Part shown: piece by piece, positions 17,319 to 26,942 of the stretch | How the letters are laid out: each line of letters begins with the position of its first letter | Position numbering within the stretch: position 1 is the first letter of the stretch | NCBI RefSeq assembly: GCF_004343725.1 | Contig: NZ_PTQW01000010.1 | Span: forward strand, 88,261 to 152,260 | Direction of reading: 5' to 3' | Origin: Treponema sp. J25 | GTDB taxonomy: Bacteria; Spirochaetota; Spirochaetia; Treponematales; Breznakiellaceae | DNA: 64,000 nucleotides | Translations under genes and position numbers: made by a program | The notes under the pieces: generated by a model | Told to the model about the DNA's origin: nothing | Database searches by the model: none | What the model saw: the letters and a program-made list of their open reading frames with translations, nothing else

Positions 17319-18908
17319 GTGATAGAACTAGACCGGGTTTACAAATATTTTCCCAGCAACGGGGTCTTTGCCGTTCAGGATGTGTCGGTGCTCTTTCGCC
17401 CCGGGGAAATTCATGCCATGGTGGGAGAAAATGGGGCGGGGAAATCCACGTTGATGCATATCCTGGCGGGGGCCCTGGCTCCCAGTGCGGGGGAAATTCG
17501 GCTCGATGGCAAACCCCGGCGTTTCTTCTCGCCGGCGGATGCCCTTGAAGCGGGCATTGGGATGGTGGTGCAACATCCGGTTCTGGTCCCGGAAATTTCT
17601 ATCTGGGAATACTGTGTCCTCGGGGCTGAGCCTGGCTTCCCCTTATTTCTTGACCGAAAAAAAGGAGCCCAGCAGGTCCAGACTCTTTCGGATCGATGGG
17701 GTTTTGGACTGAATGTGCACTGGAACACCGATGGTCTTACGGTCAGTCAGCGCCAGAAAACGGCCCTTCTGGCGTTGCTCTGGCATAGGACGCGGTATCT
17801 TATTCTCGATGAACCTACGGCGGTGTTGTCTGCGCAGGAAACAGAGCACCTCTTTGAACTTCTTAGAAAGCTCCGGGATGAAGGAATAGGAATTATTTTT
17901 ATTTCCCATAAGATTCAAGAGGTGCTCCATCTGGCAGATCGCATAAGCATTCTGCGAAAGGGCCGGCTGGTGGGAACCTATGCGGTTGGTGAGTATGCAG
18001 AGAATACCTTGTTTCATCTCATCATGGAAGCAATGTCAGGAAAGGAAGCAAGAAAGGACCTAGCCGCAGCGGCGCGTGAAACAGATTATCCTTCCCTGCA
18101 ATCTTTACCGGTACAAAATGAGTCCACCGAGGCAATCCTGGAGGTAGCCCATGTGGAAGTCCATGAGGAAGGCTACGCTTCTCTCTGGGACCTTTCGTTT
18201 TCCGCCGGCGGTGGAGAAATTCTGGGTATTACGGGGGTTCGGGAAGGAGGTCTTGAAACCCTGGAGCAGGTTCTGGCGGGCTTTATTAGGCCCCGCAGGG
18301 GTACAATCCGTTTTGGGGAAGAGGACCTTTTGAATCCCGGCGGCCCCTTACGGGTAAGGGCCCTGGGGGGCGTATATGTGGCCAGTGAACGCTGGGGAGT
18401 TGCCATGGCGCCCCAGCTTAGCCTCTGGGAGAGCCTCGTGATCCATGCCCATCGCCGGTATATTCGACCCTTCCTGAGACCGTTGCAAATTCTGGATTTC
18501 AAGGCCCTCGAGGAATGGGTACAGCGTATTATGGAGCAGGCCGGGGTAACGGGTTCGCCGTATCAGGGGACCCATTCCTTTTCCGGAGGTCAATTACAGC
18601 GCCTCTTGATATATCGAGAGTTGCAGGAACCCTGTCGATGGGCTCTCTTATCGGAACCCTTCCGGGGCCTGGATTTTGAGAATCAGGAGATAATTATTGA
18701 ACAGTTGCAGAGCCTCGCTCGTCGAGGAATTCTTTTGATTGTGATGAGTACGGACGTGGACCTTCTATTCCGGGTATGCACCCGTATCCTTGTGGTAAGT
18801 CACGGCCGTATACGGCTTGATCGGCCATTACCTACCACCGAACCAACCGATTATTCCCCCGCCAATGAGCGGTTGTATCAAGACATCATCTATGCTATGA
18901 ACGGATGA
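17319..18908 (+). CDS. rfuB: Riboflavin ABC transporter ATPase (two domains)
   Basis: A 529-residue double ATPase of the sugar/nucleoside (MglA-like) type, which energises the RfuCD channel. Domain 1 has a complete Walker A (GENGAGKST, residues 36-44) and Walker B (YLILDEPTAVLS), but its signature is the degenerate LTVSQRQK. Domain 2 has a degenerate Walker A (GITGVREGGLE) and an intact FSGGQLQR signature. So one composite ATP site is probably active and one degenerate, as in this family. The start is a GTG with AAGGGGG before it. Confidence 0.92.
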   Translation: MIELDRVYKYFPSNGVFAVQDVSVLFRPGEIHAMVGENGAGKSTLMHILAGALAPSAGEIRLDGKPRRFFSPADALEAGIGMVVQHPVLVPEISIWEYCVLGAEPGFPLFLDRKKGAQQVQTLSDRWGFGLNVHWNTDGLTVSQRQKTALLALLWHRTRYLILDEPTAVLSAQETEHLFELLRKLRDEGIGIIFISHKIQEVLHLADRISILRKGRLVGTYAVGEYAENTLFHLIMEAMSGKEARKDLAAAARETDYPSLQSLPVQNESTEAILEVAHVEVHEEGYASLWDLSFSAGGGEILGITGVREGGLETLEQVLAGFIRPRRGTIRFGEEDLLNPGGPLRVRALGGVYVASERWGVAMAPQLSLWESLVIHAHRRYIRPFLRPLQILDFKALEEWVQRIMEQAGVTGSPYQGTHSFSGGQLQRLLIYRELQEPCRWALLSEPFRGLDFENQEIIIEQLQSLARRGILLIVMSTDVDLLFRVCTRILVVSHGRIRLDRPLPTTEPTDYSPANERLYQDIIYAMNG

Positions 18909-18980
18909 GAGGCCTATCATGATTCCTTGTAAAATAGGTAACCAGCTTTTAGCAGTCCCCGTATCCATGAGAGGCTAATT

Positions 18981-20087
18981 ATGCTGTTTCGTAAGGGTAT
19001 CCCCAGAAAAAGTGTTATGTCTGTGAGGGGACTCCTCCTGTCCTGGGGCGGGCTTTTGCTCATCACCCTGGTGGTGATAAGCCTTGCAAGTCCCGACGCT
19101 TTTTCCACTGTAAAGGCCTTCTTTATCACTCCCTGGAGTTCTCCCTGGTTCGTGGGGAACCTTCTGGATCTGTTTAGTCTTTACCTGCTTACCTCCTTGG
19201 GAATCACGATGGCCTTTGTAGGGGGCACCTTTAACCTTGGCGGAGAAGCCCAGATGTACTGGGGAGGTATAACGGCCTCCCTGGTCTTGCTCCGGCTTCC
19301 GGAGGGAAGCTCCCCCTTTCTTTCTCTGTTGTTAGCCTCCCTGGTAGCCGCCGGGACCGGCGCCCTTCTGGGGAGTGTAAGTGGCGTACTTAAGCGTTTC
19401 TATGGGGCCGATGAACTTATTACCACCTTTTTGCTGTCCCTCGCGGTGGCCCCCATAGGGGATTACCTCTTATCGGGGCCCCTGCGGGATCCGGCGGGCA
19501 ATCTGCTGGCCACCCCCCGTTTTGCGCCAGAGCGACGACTTCCGCTGTTGTTGCCCCCTTCCACTTTAAATGGGTCTCTCCTTATCGCCTGTTGTATGCT
19601 GGGCATCATCCTTTTCTTTTTGTATCGAACAGGCTGGGGGTACCGCTACCGCATTGGTGGGGCAAGTCCTGCCTTTAGTCGCTACGGAGGCAACAACCCC
19701 CTGGCCCTGATAATCCCTTCCCTGACTGTTTCGGGGGCCCTCCATGGGCTCGCTGGTTTTGGTGCGGTGGCAGGAACCGCGGGCCTCTGTCATCAGGGGT
19801 TCTCCGGCGGCATAGGATGGACCGCTATTACGGTTGCCCTGGTGGCTCGTACCATCCCTCTTGCGCTTGTTCCATCGGCGCTTCTCTTTGCCTGGCTTAA
19901 AACGGGTTCAGAAATTGCTCAACTTCAGGGATCTCTTGATATGGATGCGGCTACCCTTATTCAGGCTCTGGTGCTTCTTCTGGTGACGGTTCAAATACGA
20001 GGGGACCTGGCGGAAAGATTGGAAAAATTTCTGAAGGGCTTTCCCTTCGATCGATGGAAGCGTTCCCCCGGAGGTACTACAAAATGA
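18981..20087 (+). CDS. rfuC: Riboflavin ABC transporter permease
   Basis: A 368-residue BPD_transp_2-type permease with about eight to ten hydrophobic segments. The segment FVGGTFNLGGEAQMYWGG matches the conserved region of nucleoside/riboflavin permeases in this family. GAGAGG precedes the ATG. The stop overlaps the next start (ATGA at 20084), which indicates coupled translation with rfuD. Substrate assignment rests on the FMN riboswitch and operon context. Confidence 0.9.
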   Translation: MLFRKGIPRKSVMSVRGLLLSWGGLLLITLVVISLASPDAFSTVKAFFITPWSSPWFVGNLLDLFSLYLLTSLGITMAFVGGTFNLGGEAQMYWGGITASLVLLRLPEGSSPFLSLLLASLVAAGTGALLGSVSGVLKRFYGADELITTFLLSLAVAPIGDYLLSGPLRDPAGNLLATPRFAPERRLPLLLPPSTLNGSLLIACCMLGIILFFLYRTGWGYRYRIGGASPAFSRYGGNNPLALIIPSLTVSGALHGLAGFGAVAGTAGLCHQGFSGGIGWTAITVALVARTIPLALVPSALLFAWLKTGSEIAQLQGSLDMDAATLIQALVLLLVTVQIRGDLAERLEKFLKGFPFDRWKRSPGGTTK

Positions 20088-20953
20088 TGCAACTCCTTTT
20101 AGAACTGGGAATTGCCAGTACCCCTCTGTTTCTAGCTGCCCTGGGGGCCCTGGTAACTGATTGTAGCGGTACCCTGGGAATCTTCCTTGAAGGAAGTGTT
20201 ACGATGGGGGCCTATCTTTCATATGTGCTGGGGGTGTACAGTGGTTCTTCCTGGGGGGCGATAATAATACCGGCCCTTGCGGGGGGGCTTGTCGGGGGGG
20301 CTCTGGGATGGTTTGTTACGGTTACCGGGGCAAATCCCTTTGTGGCTGCCCTGGCAATGAATATGCTGATAGGGGCCTATGTTTCTCATAGTGAGGCCCT
20401 TTTGTTTGGAAGCCGCGGGGTCTTACAGGATTCTCGGTTCTCAGTCCTTGCTCTGGTGAGGGACAAGACGCTGTATACCAGCCTAAGTATGGGGTTTGCC
20501 CTGCTTACGGCCCTTGTCTTGTGGTATGCCCTCTATAGGACTCCCTGGGGCTTACGGCTCCGGTGCAGCGGCAGAAGCCTTGAAGCGGCGAGGCTCAAGG
20601 GTATACGGCCAGAAGGATATCGGATTTCTGCCTGGGCCATAGGGTCTGCCCTGGCGGCGGCTGCCGGAAGCCTTATCACCCTCCGATTAGGGGCCTTTGT
20701 ACCCGGTAGTACTACCGGGAGGGGCTGGATTGCCCTGGTGCTCATCTTCCTGGGGTTTAAGAAGATTGGAGGAGTTCTGGTAGGAACCTTTCTTTTTTCT
20801 CTTCTTGAGCGTATAGGGTTTGCCTCTCAAGCCCGCCTGCATATACCCGCCACAATTCTTCTGGGACTTCCTTTCTTTTTGGCTCTTATGTTATATACTG
20901 TAAGCCAGGTAATCCAGAGGAAACAGTGGCGCCACCATGACCGTTCAACATGA
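20084..20953 (+). CDS. rfuD: Riboflavin ABC transporter permease
   Basis: A 289-residue second permease subunit. It is almost entirely hydrophobic, with DCSGTLGIFLEGSVTMGAYLS near the N-terminus and VPGSTTGRGWIALVLIFLG, both typical of BPD_transp_2 partners. The start at 20084 is preferred over the ATG at 20054 because GGAGG lies nine bases before it and it overlaps the rfuC stop. The last 17 bases overlap the kinase gene that follows, so the riboswitch probably governs that gene too. Confidence 0.9.
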   Translation: MMQLLLELGIASTPLFLAALGALVTDCSGTLGIFLEGSVTMGAYLSYVLGVYSGSSWGAIIIPALAGGLVGGALGWFVTVTGANPFVAALAMNMLIGAYVSHSEALLFGSRGVLQDSRFSVLALVRDKTLYTSLSMGFALLTALVLWYALYRTPWGLRLRCSGRSLEAARLKGIRPEGYRISAWAIGSALAAAAGSLITLRLGAFVPGSTTGRGWIALVLIFLGFKKIGGVLVGTFLFSLLERIGFASQARLHIPATILLGLPFFLALMLYTVSQVIQRKQWRHHDRST

Positions 20954-23237
20954 TATCGATCTTTTTTTTGAAGTCTCTATCGGCTACCTTTCCATTATTA
21001 CGCGGGAGGGCCATTTCCTTAAGGTCAGTCGCTCCTGGAGTGTTTCTCTGGGGTGGCCGGAACATGAACTCATTGGTCGGCCTATTCAGGATTTTATTCA
21101 TCCCGAAGACCGAGAACGGGGGCTCCGTTCCTGGAATCTTTTAATCAGTGGTATTCCCCTTAAGGACATCCACCTCCGTTTTAGGCGGGCCGATGGGGCC
21201 TGGCTCTGGCTTTCGGTTTCGGCGGTGTTGGTGCCCGACAGTGATGCCATCATCCTTTCTGCCTTTGATATTACCCAGCAACGGGAAATAGAAGAGCATC
21301 TCCGGCAGGCCCGCCAGGAGGCGGAACGGGCCAACAAAGCAAAAAGTCAGTTTATCGCCACCATGAGCCATGAGCTACGAACTCCCTTGAATGCGGTGTT
21401 GGGGTATGCCCAGCTTCTGGGAACCTATGTATCCAGTGAAGAGGGTAAGCGGTATCTCCAATCGATTGAAAGTTCCGGTAAGGCCCTGCTGGCCCTTATT
21501 AACGATATCCTTGATTTGAGCAGGGCCGAGTCGGGACGAATAGAACTGCTTCCCATCCCCTTTGAAATTCGGGGCCTGGTGGAAGAACTGGAGCACATCT
21601 TTCGCCTGCAGGCGGAAGAGAAAAATCTCCTGGTGGAGTTTCAAGTTACCCCGGAGGTGCCCCGCACGGTTCTCCTTGATCAGGCTCGTCTTAGGCAAAT
21701 CCTGGTCAACCTTATCGGGAACGCCCTTAAATTTACCGACGAAGGGTCAGTGCGCCTTCTTTTAGATGCCGTGGCGGAAGAGGGGGCCGAAATGCCTGAA
21801 CAAAAAAGCTATAAGTCGACCCTCGTTATTAAAGTAATTGATACTGGAATCGGTGTCTCTGAGGAGGCCCGTTCGAAAATATTTGATCCCTTTACCCAAC
21901 AGGATCCTTCAATTTATAGAAAATATGGGGGGACAGGGCTGGGGCTTGCCATCGTTAAACGTCTGCTGGATCTCATGGGTGGTACCATTTATTGTGAATC
22001 GAACGAACCCCGGGGAAGTCGGTTTATTGTTCGGATTCCCCGGGTTTCTTCGGCAGGAAGAGGAGAAGGCCTGCTTATATCCTTTGGGAAAGGTCCTCAG
22101 GAGCGAGTTGCGGTCCCCTCAGAACTCCCCTTACCCCAGCCGGTATCGGTTCAAAGGGGTAAGAAAAAGTCTGAATCGCTCCAAGGGAGGAGAAAGTCCT
22201 CCCTTGCCCAGCGCTTGTCTGAAAAGGAGAAAGAAACAGAAAATCTCATTGTCCTGGTTACCGATGATGCTGCCTGGGCCCGGTCCATTGAGCAGAAGTT
22301 AGAAAAGCTCAAGGCCCGATATTTAGGGGTTCCCTTTGCTTCAATCCACTTTTATCCTATTCAATCGGTACAGGGAATTATAGTGGATTTTCGAGATATG
22401 GGATGTTATTCGGGAGACCTCCATCGCCTTTTTAGAAAATGGGTAGAAGGGTATCGGCTTCCCTGTGTGGTCGTCACGATCCCGGCTTATCAGGAACGGT
22501 TTATTCACGCCCTCCAGGATGGAAAAATCGATCTGGTTCTGGAACCGGTCCAGGGGGAAGAACTTCTCTTTCGGTTTAAAAATCAGATGGAGCTTAAAAT
22601 GAACCGTCTCCGTTTAACGGCGGTCCATCGTAGCCTGGCCGAAACCACCGCCCGATTGATGCGGCTTTCTTCGACGGTGGATCTGCTTTCGTCGGTGGAT
22701 ACCCTTACGGGCCTGTGTAATCGGCATTCCCTCTGGGAAAAACTGCTCCTCTCTTTACAAGACGCATCCCAACGGCAGGAACCGGTGGCGGTGTTCTTGT
22801 CCGATCTGGAGCATCTTAAAAATATCAACGACCGCCTGGGACAACGGGCAGGAGATCTTGTCCTCAGTGAATGTGGCCGACGACTTTCCGCCCTTCTTCC
22901 GCCTCCCGCAATAGTAGGGCGCTGGAGTGGCGAAGAATTCATGGTGATTCTTCCAGGGAAGACTCAAGAGTCTGCCCGGGCTCTTATTCAGGAAGTGGCC
23001 CATAAGATCCAGGACCCTCCTGTGTACTTTGATCATGTTCCTTTAGAATTTCATCTTGTGTTTGGTGGGGCGGTGACGATCCCCCAGATGAATGGAAATG
23101 AGCAAAGCCCGCAAACCTGGGAAACCCTGGCATCCTTCCTTGTTCGTACCGCCGATGACGCGGTGTTCCGGTCGAAAAATCGCGGCGGTACCACTATCGA
23201 ATGTATTGAGACAGGCATAAGAGGAGCGTATAGTTAA
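20937..23237 (+). CDS. PAS-histidine kinase with receiver-like and GGDEF domains
   Basis: A 766-residue soluble signalling fusion. Residues about 8-125 are a PAS/PAC sensor without a LOV-type cysteine motif. A histidine kinase follows, with His145 in MSHELRTPLN and ATP-binding boxes IGNALKFTDEG, DTGIGV and GGTGLGLAIV. Residues about 435-555 look like a receiver fold (VLVTDDAAW, VDFRDMG) whose conserved lysine is replaced by Glu in LEPVQGEEL. Residues about 587-760 are a GGDEF domain with the altered loop SGEEF (664-668). It starts inside rfuD and so joins the riboflavin operon. Whether the cyclase is active is uncertain. Confidence 0.88.
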   Translation: MTVQHDIDLFFEVSIGYLSIITREGHFLKVSRSWSVSLGWPEHELIGRPIQDFIHPEDRERGLRSWNLLISGIPLKDIHLRFRRADGAWLWLSVSAVLVPDSDAIILSAFDITQQREIEEHLRQARQEAERANKAKSQFIATMSHELRTPLNAVLGYAQLLGTYVSSEEGKRYLQSIESSGKALLALINDILDLSRAESGRIELLPIPFEIRGLVEELEHIFRLQAEEKNLLVEFQVTPEVPRTVLLDQARLRQILVNLIGNALKFTDEGSVRLLLDAVAEEGAEMPEQKSYKSTLVIKVIDTGIGVSEEARSKIFDPFTQQDPSIYRKYGGTGLGLAIVKRLLDLMGGTIYCESNEPRGSRFIVRIPRVSSAGRGEGLLISFGKGPQERVAVPSELPLPQPVSVQRGKKKSESLQGRRKSSLAQRLSEKEKETENLIVLVTDDAAWARSIEQKLEKLKARYLGVPFASIHFYPIQSVQGIIVDFRDMGCYSGDLHRLFRKWVEGYRLPCVVVTIPAYQERFIHALQDGKIDLVLEPVQGEELLFRFKNQMELKMNRLRLTAVHRSLAETTARLMRLSSTVDLLSSVDTLTGLCNRHSLWEKLLLSLQDASQRQEPVAVFLSDLEHLKNINDRLGQRAGDLVLSECGRRLSALLPPPAIVGRWSGEEFMVILPGKTQESARALIQEVAHKIQDPPVYFDHVPLEFHLVFGGAVTIPQMNGNEQSPQTWETLASFLVRTADDAVFRSKNRGGTTIECIETGIRGAYS

Positions 23238-23240
23238 GGT

Positions 23241-23627
23241 ATGCATGTAGACGATCCAGAAGTAGGAAAAAATATCCGGGAATTAAGCGAAGCCCTTGCT
23301 AGGGCAGATGACGGGGCCCTCATCGAAGCTTTTTTGCAGAGCCTGTTAACCCCCGCAGAATTGGCGGATATTGCGGCCCGCTGGGCCCTGGTAAAAGAAT
23401 TGGACCGTAAAACACCTCAACGAGAAATAGCCCGCAAATTAGGACTATCCCTCTGTAAAATTACCCGCGGGTCCCGGGAGCTTAAAAAGCCAAATAGCCC
23501 CTTTCGGGCGATGTTCAACCTTATACAGTCCCCACCTGAAAGGAATGCCGTGCCAGGGCCCGCCGCCCCCGTTCAATCCATACCACGCAAAATGCCAGGA
23601 GAAGACGGGGAACCATCACCCAGATAA
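23241..23627 (+). CDS. TrpR/YerC-family transcriptional regulator
   Basis: A 128-residue protein with the TrpR-like helix-turn-helix: LLTPAELADIAARWALVKELD, then TPQREIARKLGLSLCKITRGSRELK. The family includes tryptophan repressor and YerC/YecD. The core ends near residue 95; the proline-rich tail after it is encoded where the gene overlaps the convergent neighbour by 107 bases. It starts three bases after the kinase stop, so it is probably the last gene of the rfu transcript. No trp gene is in the window, so the ligand and targets are unknown. Confidence 0.8.
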   Translation: MHVDDPEVGKNIRELSEALARADDGALIEAFLQSLLTPAELADIAARWALVKELDRKTPQREIARKLGLSLCKITRGSRELKKPNSPFRAMFNLIQSPPERNAVPGPAAPVQSIPRKMPGEDGEPSPR

Positions 23628-24504
23628 GGGGAACCCCGAGGGCAACAAAGAGCAGGGTATCCTCCAGAAGGGAATGGCTTATTCCTACATGGTGATTGAA
23701 GAGGTCCCCCTCTGAGAGGCTTAGTTTGCCCCGATCTACCTGTTCGATTAAGAGGGCCGAACCATAGGTAAGGCCAATGGCGTTTGCCACGATCCACACA
23801 AAACCCGTGTTGGGAGAAAGCCCGAACAATTGCATGAGGGGAGCAAGCAAGCGCCCCAATGCTTCGAGCCAGTGAAAGGCTTCCATGATTTTTTGGAGAA
23901 CCATCAGAAGAAAAACGATAATCGACATCTTGATGATGAGGCGAAGGTTCTGAAAAAACCAGCCCTTAAGAAGGAGGGGAAGCTGGGACCACGAAAAAGG
24001 CCCCTGCGGACTTCCTGTTTCTGCAAAAGGATGAATCTTTGCCATATCAACGGGGAGGATCCAGTGTAGAATCCAGGCAGCAAAAAGGGCCACGCCGATT
24101 CTGAGTAGCACCATTTTGGTAATAGAGGAACCCGTTTTTTTCATCACCATGGTTTCTACAATGATGCTGTGGGCAATAAGACACATGACGGCCAGTAAGG
24201 TTACTTCCCGTAGGTTTAGATGTAACGTCCCCATGACCGCAATGGCAGAGTAGATGTTCAAGAGAATGGAACTTACGAACACCAGCCCACTTTCTCCGGG
24301 CAGTCCCAGGAATTGCATGAGGGGATTGAAAAAAACCGCAATGACCGACAGAATACCGGTTATGTCCAGAATAAAAACCCCAAAAGAAACAGGTACCGTG
24401 ATGCTTATTAAGAAACGGATAGTACTCAGACTTGGTTTTAGGGCGGCCCTGATGACCCCCGTAATACGGGGGAGTAGTTTTTGGGATATGTTTTTTTGTT
24501 CCAT
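23521..24504 (-). CDS. Membrane protein with two nucleoside-recognition (gate) domains
   Basis: A 327-residue integral membrane protein with about eight hydrophobic segments. Two related halves carry gate-type motifs: FLGLPGESGLVFVSSILLNIYSA in the first and LFGLSPNTGFVWIVANAIGLTYGSALL in the second. Such proteins resemble spore maturation SpmA/SpmB and nucleoside transporter gates; the transported substrate is unknown. Its 3' end overlaps the TrpR-family gene by 107 bases on the opposite strand. Confidence 0.8.
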   Translation of the reverse strand: MEQKNISQKLLPRITGVIRAALKPSLSTIRFLISITVPVSFGVFILDITGILSVIAVFFNPLMQFLGLPGESGLVFVSSILLNIYSAIAVMGTLHLNLREVTLLAVMCLIAHSIIVETMVMKKTGSSITKMVLLRIGVALFAAWILHWILPVDMAKIHPFAETGSPQGPFSWSQLPLLLKGWFFQNLRLIIKMSIIVFLLMVLQKIMEAFHWLEALGRLLAPLMQLFGLSPNTGFVWIVANAIGLTYGSALLIEQVDRGKLSLSEGDLFNHHVGISHSLLEDTLLFVALGVPLIWVMVPRLLLAFCVVWIERGRRALARHSFQVGTV

Positions 24505-24560
24505 GGGCCCTATTTAGACCCCATTGGGGAACTCTTGTCAAGTGAAACAGGGGAACGAAT

Positions 24561-26942
24561 ATGAAAGAAGTACACTATTTCCCTATTGATCGCTATGGAT
24601 ACGATTTTATTCCACCCGAATTCGTCCCTGCAGGAAAAGATGAGTACTGGCTCAGGAATAAACAGGTTCAGGCAGAAAATAAACATTGGCGGGGCCTTGA
24701 AGCTTCGGAAATAGAAATTCTTGTAAAGAACAATAACTATTGCTCCAATTGGGATAACCTTCTGGTTTCCGATCCCTTTGATGCACGCCTTATCAGGGAT
24801 TCTCAGTTTTATGGACTCGTTCGTTTGGGTAAGCTGGAACGGCTTCTTATCCAGCATCATGATTTTCGAATCCCTACGGGGATTCGCAATAGTACGATTA
24901 TTTCCTGCGATATTGGGGATAACTGCGCTATCCAGGATGTCAGGTACCTTTCTCATTACATTATCGGAGACACGGTGATCCTTTCCCGGATCGATGAGAT
25001 GCAGTGTACCAACCATGCTAAGTTTGGGAATGGGATCCTGACGGACGGAGAAGAGGAATCGGTTCGGATCTGGATCGATGTGATGAACGAAGCCGGGGGG
25101 CGCTCCATCCTTCCCTTTGAGGACCTTATCCCCGCCGATGCCTATCTGTGGGCGAGCTACCGGGACGATGCAAGACTGGTCCAGCGTCTTGCAGAAATTA
25201 CCCAGGCCCAGTATGGGGCCCCCCGGGGGCGGTATGGAATGGTGGGGCCGGCCACGGTTATTAAAAGTTGTAGAATAATCAAGGACGTGTACATTGGTTC
25301 CTGCGCCTATATTAAGGGAGCCAATAAACTGAAGAACCTTTCCATCCTTTCCAGCGAGGCAGAGCCCAGCCAGATAGGTGAGGGCGTGGAATTGGTGAAC
25401 GGTATTGTGGGCTATGGCTGTCGGGTCTTTTATGGGTGCAAGGCGGTCCGTTTCGTGATGGGTCGAAACTCGGCATTGAAATATGGGGCCCGGCTTATCC
25501 ACTCCGTCCTTGGCGACAATTCTACCGTGTCGTGCTGTGAAATTCTTAATAACCTTATTTTCCCCTTCCATGAGCAGCATCACAATAATTCCTTTTTAAT
25601 TGCAAGCCTTGTGCAGGGACAATCAAACATTGCGGCGGGGGCCACCATTGGTTCAAACCATAATAGCCGTGCCAACGATGGGGAACTCCGGGCCGGGCGG
25701 GGGTTCTGGCCGGGCCTCTGTGTAAGCCTGAAACACCCCAGTCGATTTGCGTCGTTTATCATTATCGCAAAGGGCTCCTATCCCTATGAACTCCATATCC
25801 CCTTACCCTTTAGTCTGGTAAACAATAATGTTTTCCGGGATGAGCTTGAGGTAATGCCCGCCTATTACTGGATGTACAACCTCTATGCCCTGGAGCGAAA
25901 CAGTTGGAAATTTCGGATGCGGGATAAGCGGGTAACCCCGGTGCAACGGATTGAGACTGAGTACCTCGCCCCTGACACGGCCTCTGAAATTCTGAACGCC
26001 ATGGAGTTATTAGAGCTCTGGGTAGGCCGGGCCTACCGTGCAGCCCAGGGGAAAGACAGTCCCCGTCCTGAAAGGGGAGGGACCGCAAAAGGAGGTTCCC
26101 TGTCCACGGACGAAGAACTCCGTGCCCTGGGCCGGCGTCTTTTGCTCGAGGAACCGGCCGTGGTGGATAGTCTCGACGTGTTGGGAGAAGGGCTTGAGCG
26201 GAGCAGTCGGCCCTGTCGTATTCTCAAGGTTCGGCAGGCCTATGAAGCCTACCGGGACATGCTCCGGTATTATTGTATAAAAACCCTCGTCCTGTCGGAA
26301 CCGCCTGCGGTGAAAGAAGCCGCCCGCAGGATCTTCGAGACAAAAAACCTCACTTTGAACAGTGAAAGTGGAGAGACAACGGGGAACAACTTCTTCCTGG
26401 TGGCCGCCTTATCGAAGGTTGCCTCAACAGGTGGAGGTGCCTCGGCGGAGCTGTCTTCCCCTGCTGCCTGGGAGAACTTCGGAGGACAGCTGGTACCCGC
26501 CTCGCGGGTCGATGCCTTGCGGCAGGCGATTCGCGAAGGCCGGATCTGTTCCTGGGATGAAATCCATGCCACCTACGAAGAATGGTTCCGTCGGTATCCG
26601 GAGGATCGTCTATCCCATGCTCAGCAACTGGTATGCATCCTTTTTGAACGAGGTCTTATGGCTTCGTGGATGCAGGAAAGTACCCTTCAGCCAGCGCCGC
26701 TTGTGGAGGAACTAAAAAAGGTATACGCCCTTTCCCAGTGGATGGAAAACGAGGTGCGCCACAGCAGGGAAAAGGATTATACCGATCCCTTCCGGGCGAT
26801 TACCTACCGGAACAAAGAGGAGATGGAGGCGGTGCTGGGGCGACTTGAGGATAATCCTTTTATTGGAGTTTTCCAGGAAGAATGCCGAAAATTTAGAGAA
26901 ATCTTACAACGATTCATAGAAAAATGGAGTTCTTCCATATGA
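24561..26942 (+). CDS. DUF4954 family protein with left-handed beta-helix
   Basis: A 793-residue protein that I recognise as DUF4954. The N-terminus (YGYDFIPPEFVPAGKDEYWLRNKQ) is followed from about residue 100 to 420 by hexapeptide-like repeats (GDNCAIQDV, IGDTVILSRIDE, VYIGSCAYIKGANKL) that should form a left-handed beta-helix, as in sugar-nucleotide acyltransferases. The C-terminal 300 residues are mostly helical. The repeats suggest binding of an activated sugar or acyl donor, but no reaction is established. AGGGGAA precedes the ATG. It overlaps the next gene as ATGA, so they are cotranslated. Confidence 0.8.
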   Translation: MKEVHYFPIDRYGYDFIPPEFVPAGKDEYWLRNKQVQAENKHWRGLEASEIEILVKNNNYCSNWDNLLVSDPFDARLIRDSQFYGLVRLGKLERLLIQHHDFRIPTGIRNSTIISCDIGDNCAIQDVRYLSHYIIGDTVILSRIDEMQCTNHAKFGNGILTDGEEESVRIWIDVMNEAGGRSILPFEDLIPADAYLWASYRDDARLVQRLAEITQAQYGAPRGRYGMVGPATVIKSCRIIKDVYIGSCAYIKGANKLKNLSILSSEAEPSQIGEGVELVNGIVGYGCRVFYGCKAVRFVMGRNSALKYGARLIHSVLGDNSTVSCCEILNNLIFPFHEQHHNNSFLIASLVQGQSNIAAGATIGSNHNSRANDGELRAGRGFWPGLCVSLKHPSRFASFIIIAKGSYPYELHIPLPFSLVNNNVFRDELEVMPAYYWMYNLYALERNSWKFRMRDKRVTPVQRIETEYLAPDTASEILNAMELLELWVGRAYRAAQGKDSPRPERGGTAKGGSLSTDEELRALGRRLLLEEPAVVDSLDVLGEGLERSSRPCRILKVRQAYEAYRDMLRYYCIKTLVLSEPPAVKEAARRIFETKNLTLNSESGETTGNNFFLVAALSKVASTGGGASAELSSPAAWENFGGQLVPASRVDALRQAIREGRICSWDEIHATYEEWFRRYPEDRLSHAQQLVCILFERGLMASWMQESTLQPAPLVEELKKVYALSQWMENEVRHSREKDYTDPFRAITYRNKEEMEAVLGRLEDNPFIGVFQEECRKFREILQRFIEKWSSSI

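Noticed and set aside
20937..21300. LOV-type flavin photoreceptor in the riboflavin operon kinase
   Set aside because: The PAS domain lacks the NCRFL-type cysteine motif needed for a flavin adduct.
24510..25583. 357-codon minus-strand frame opposite the DUF4954 gene
   Set aside because: A shadow frame; the plus-strand gene has a family match, ribosome site and coupled neighbour.
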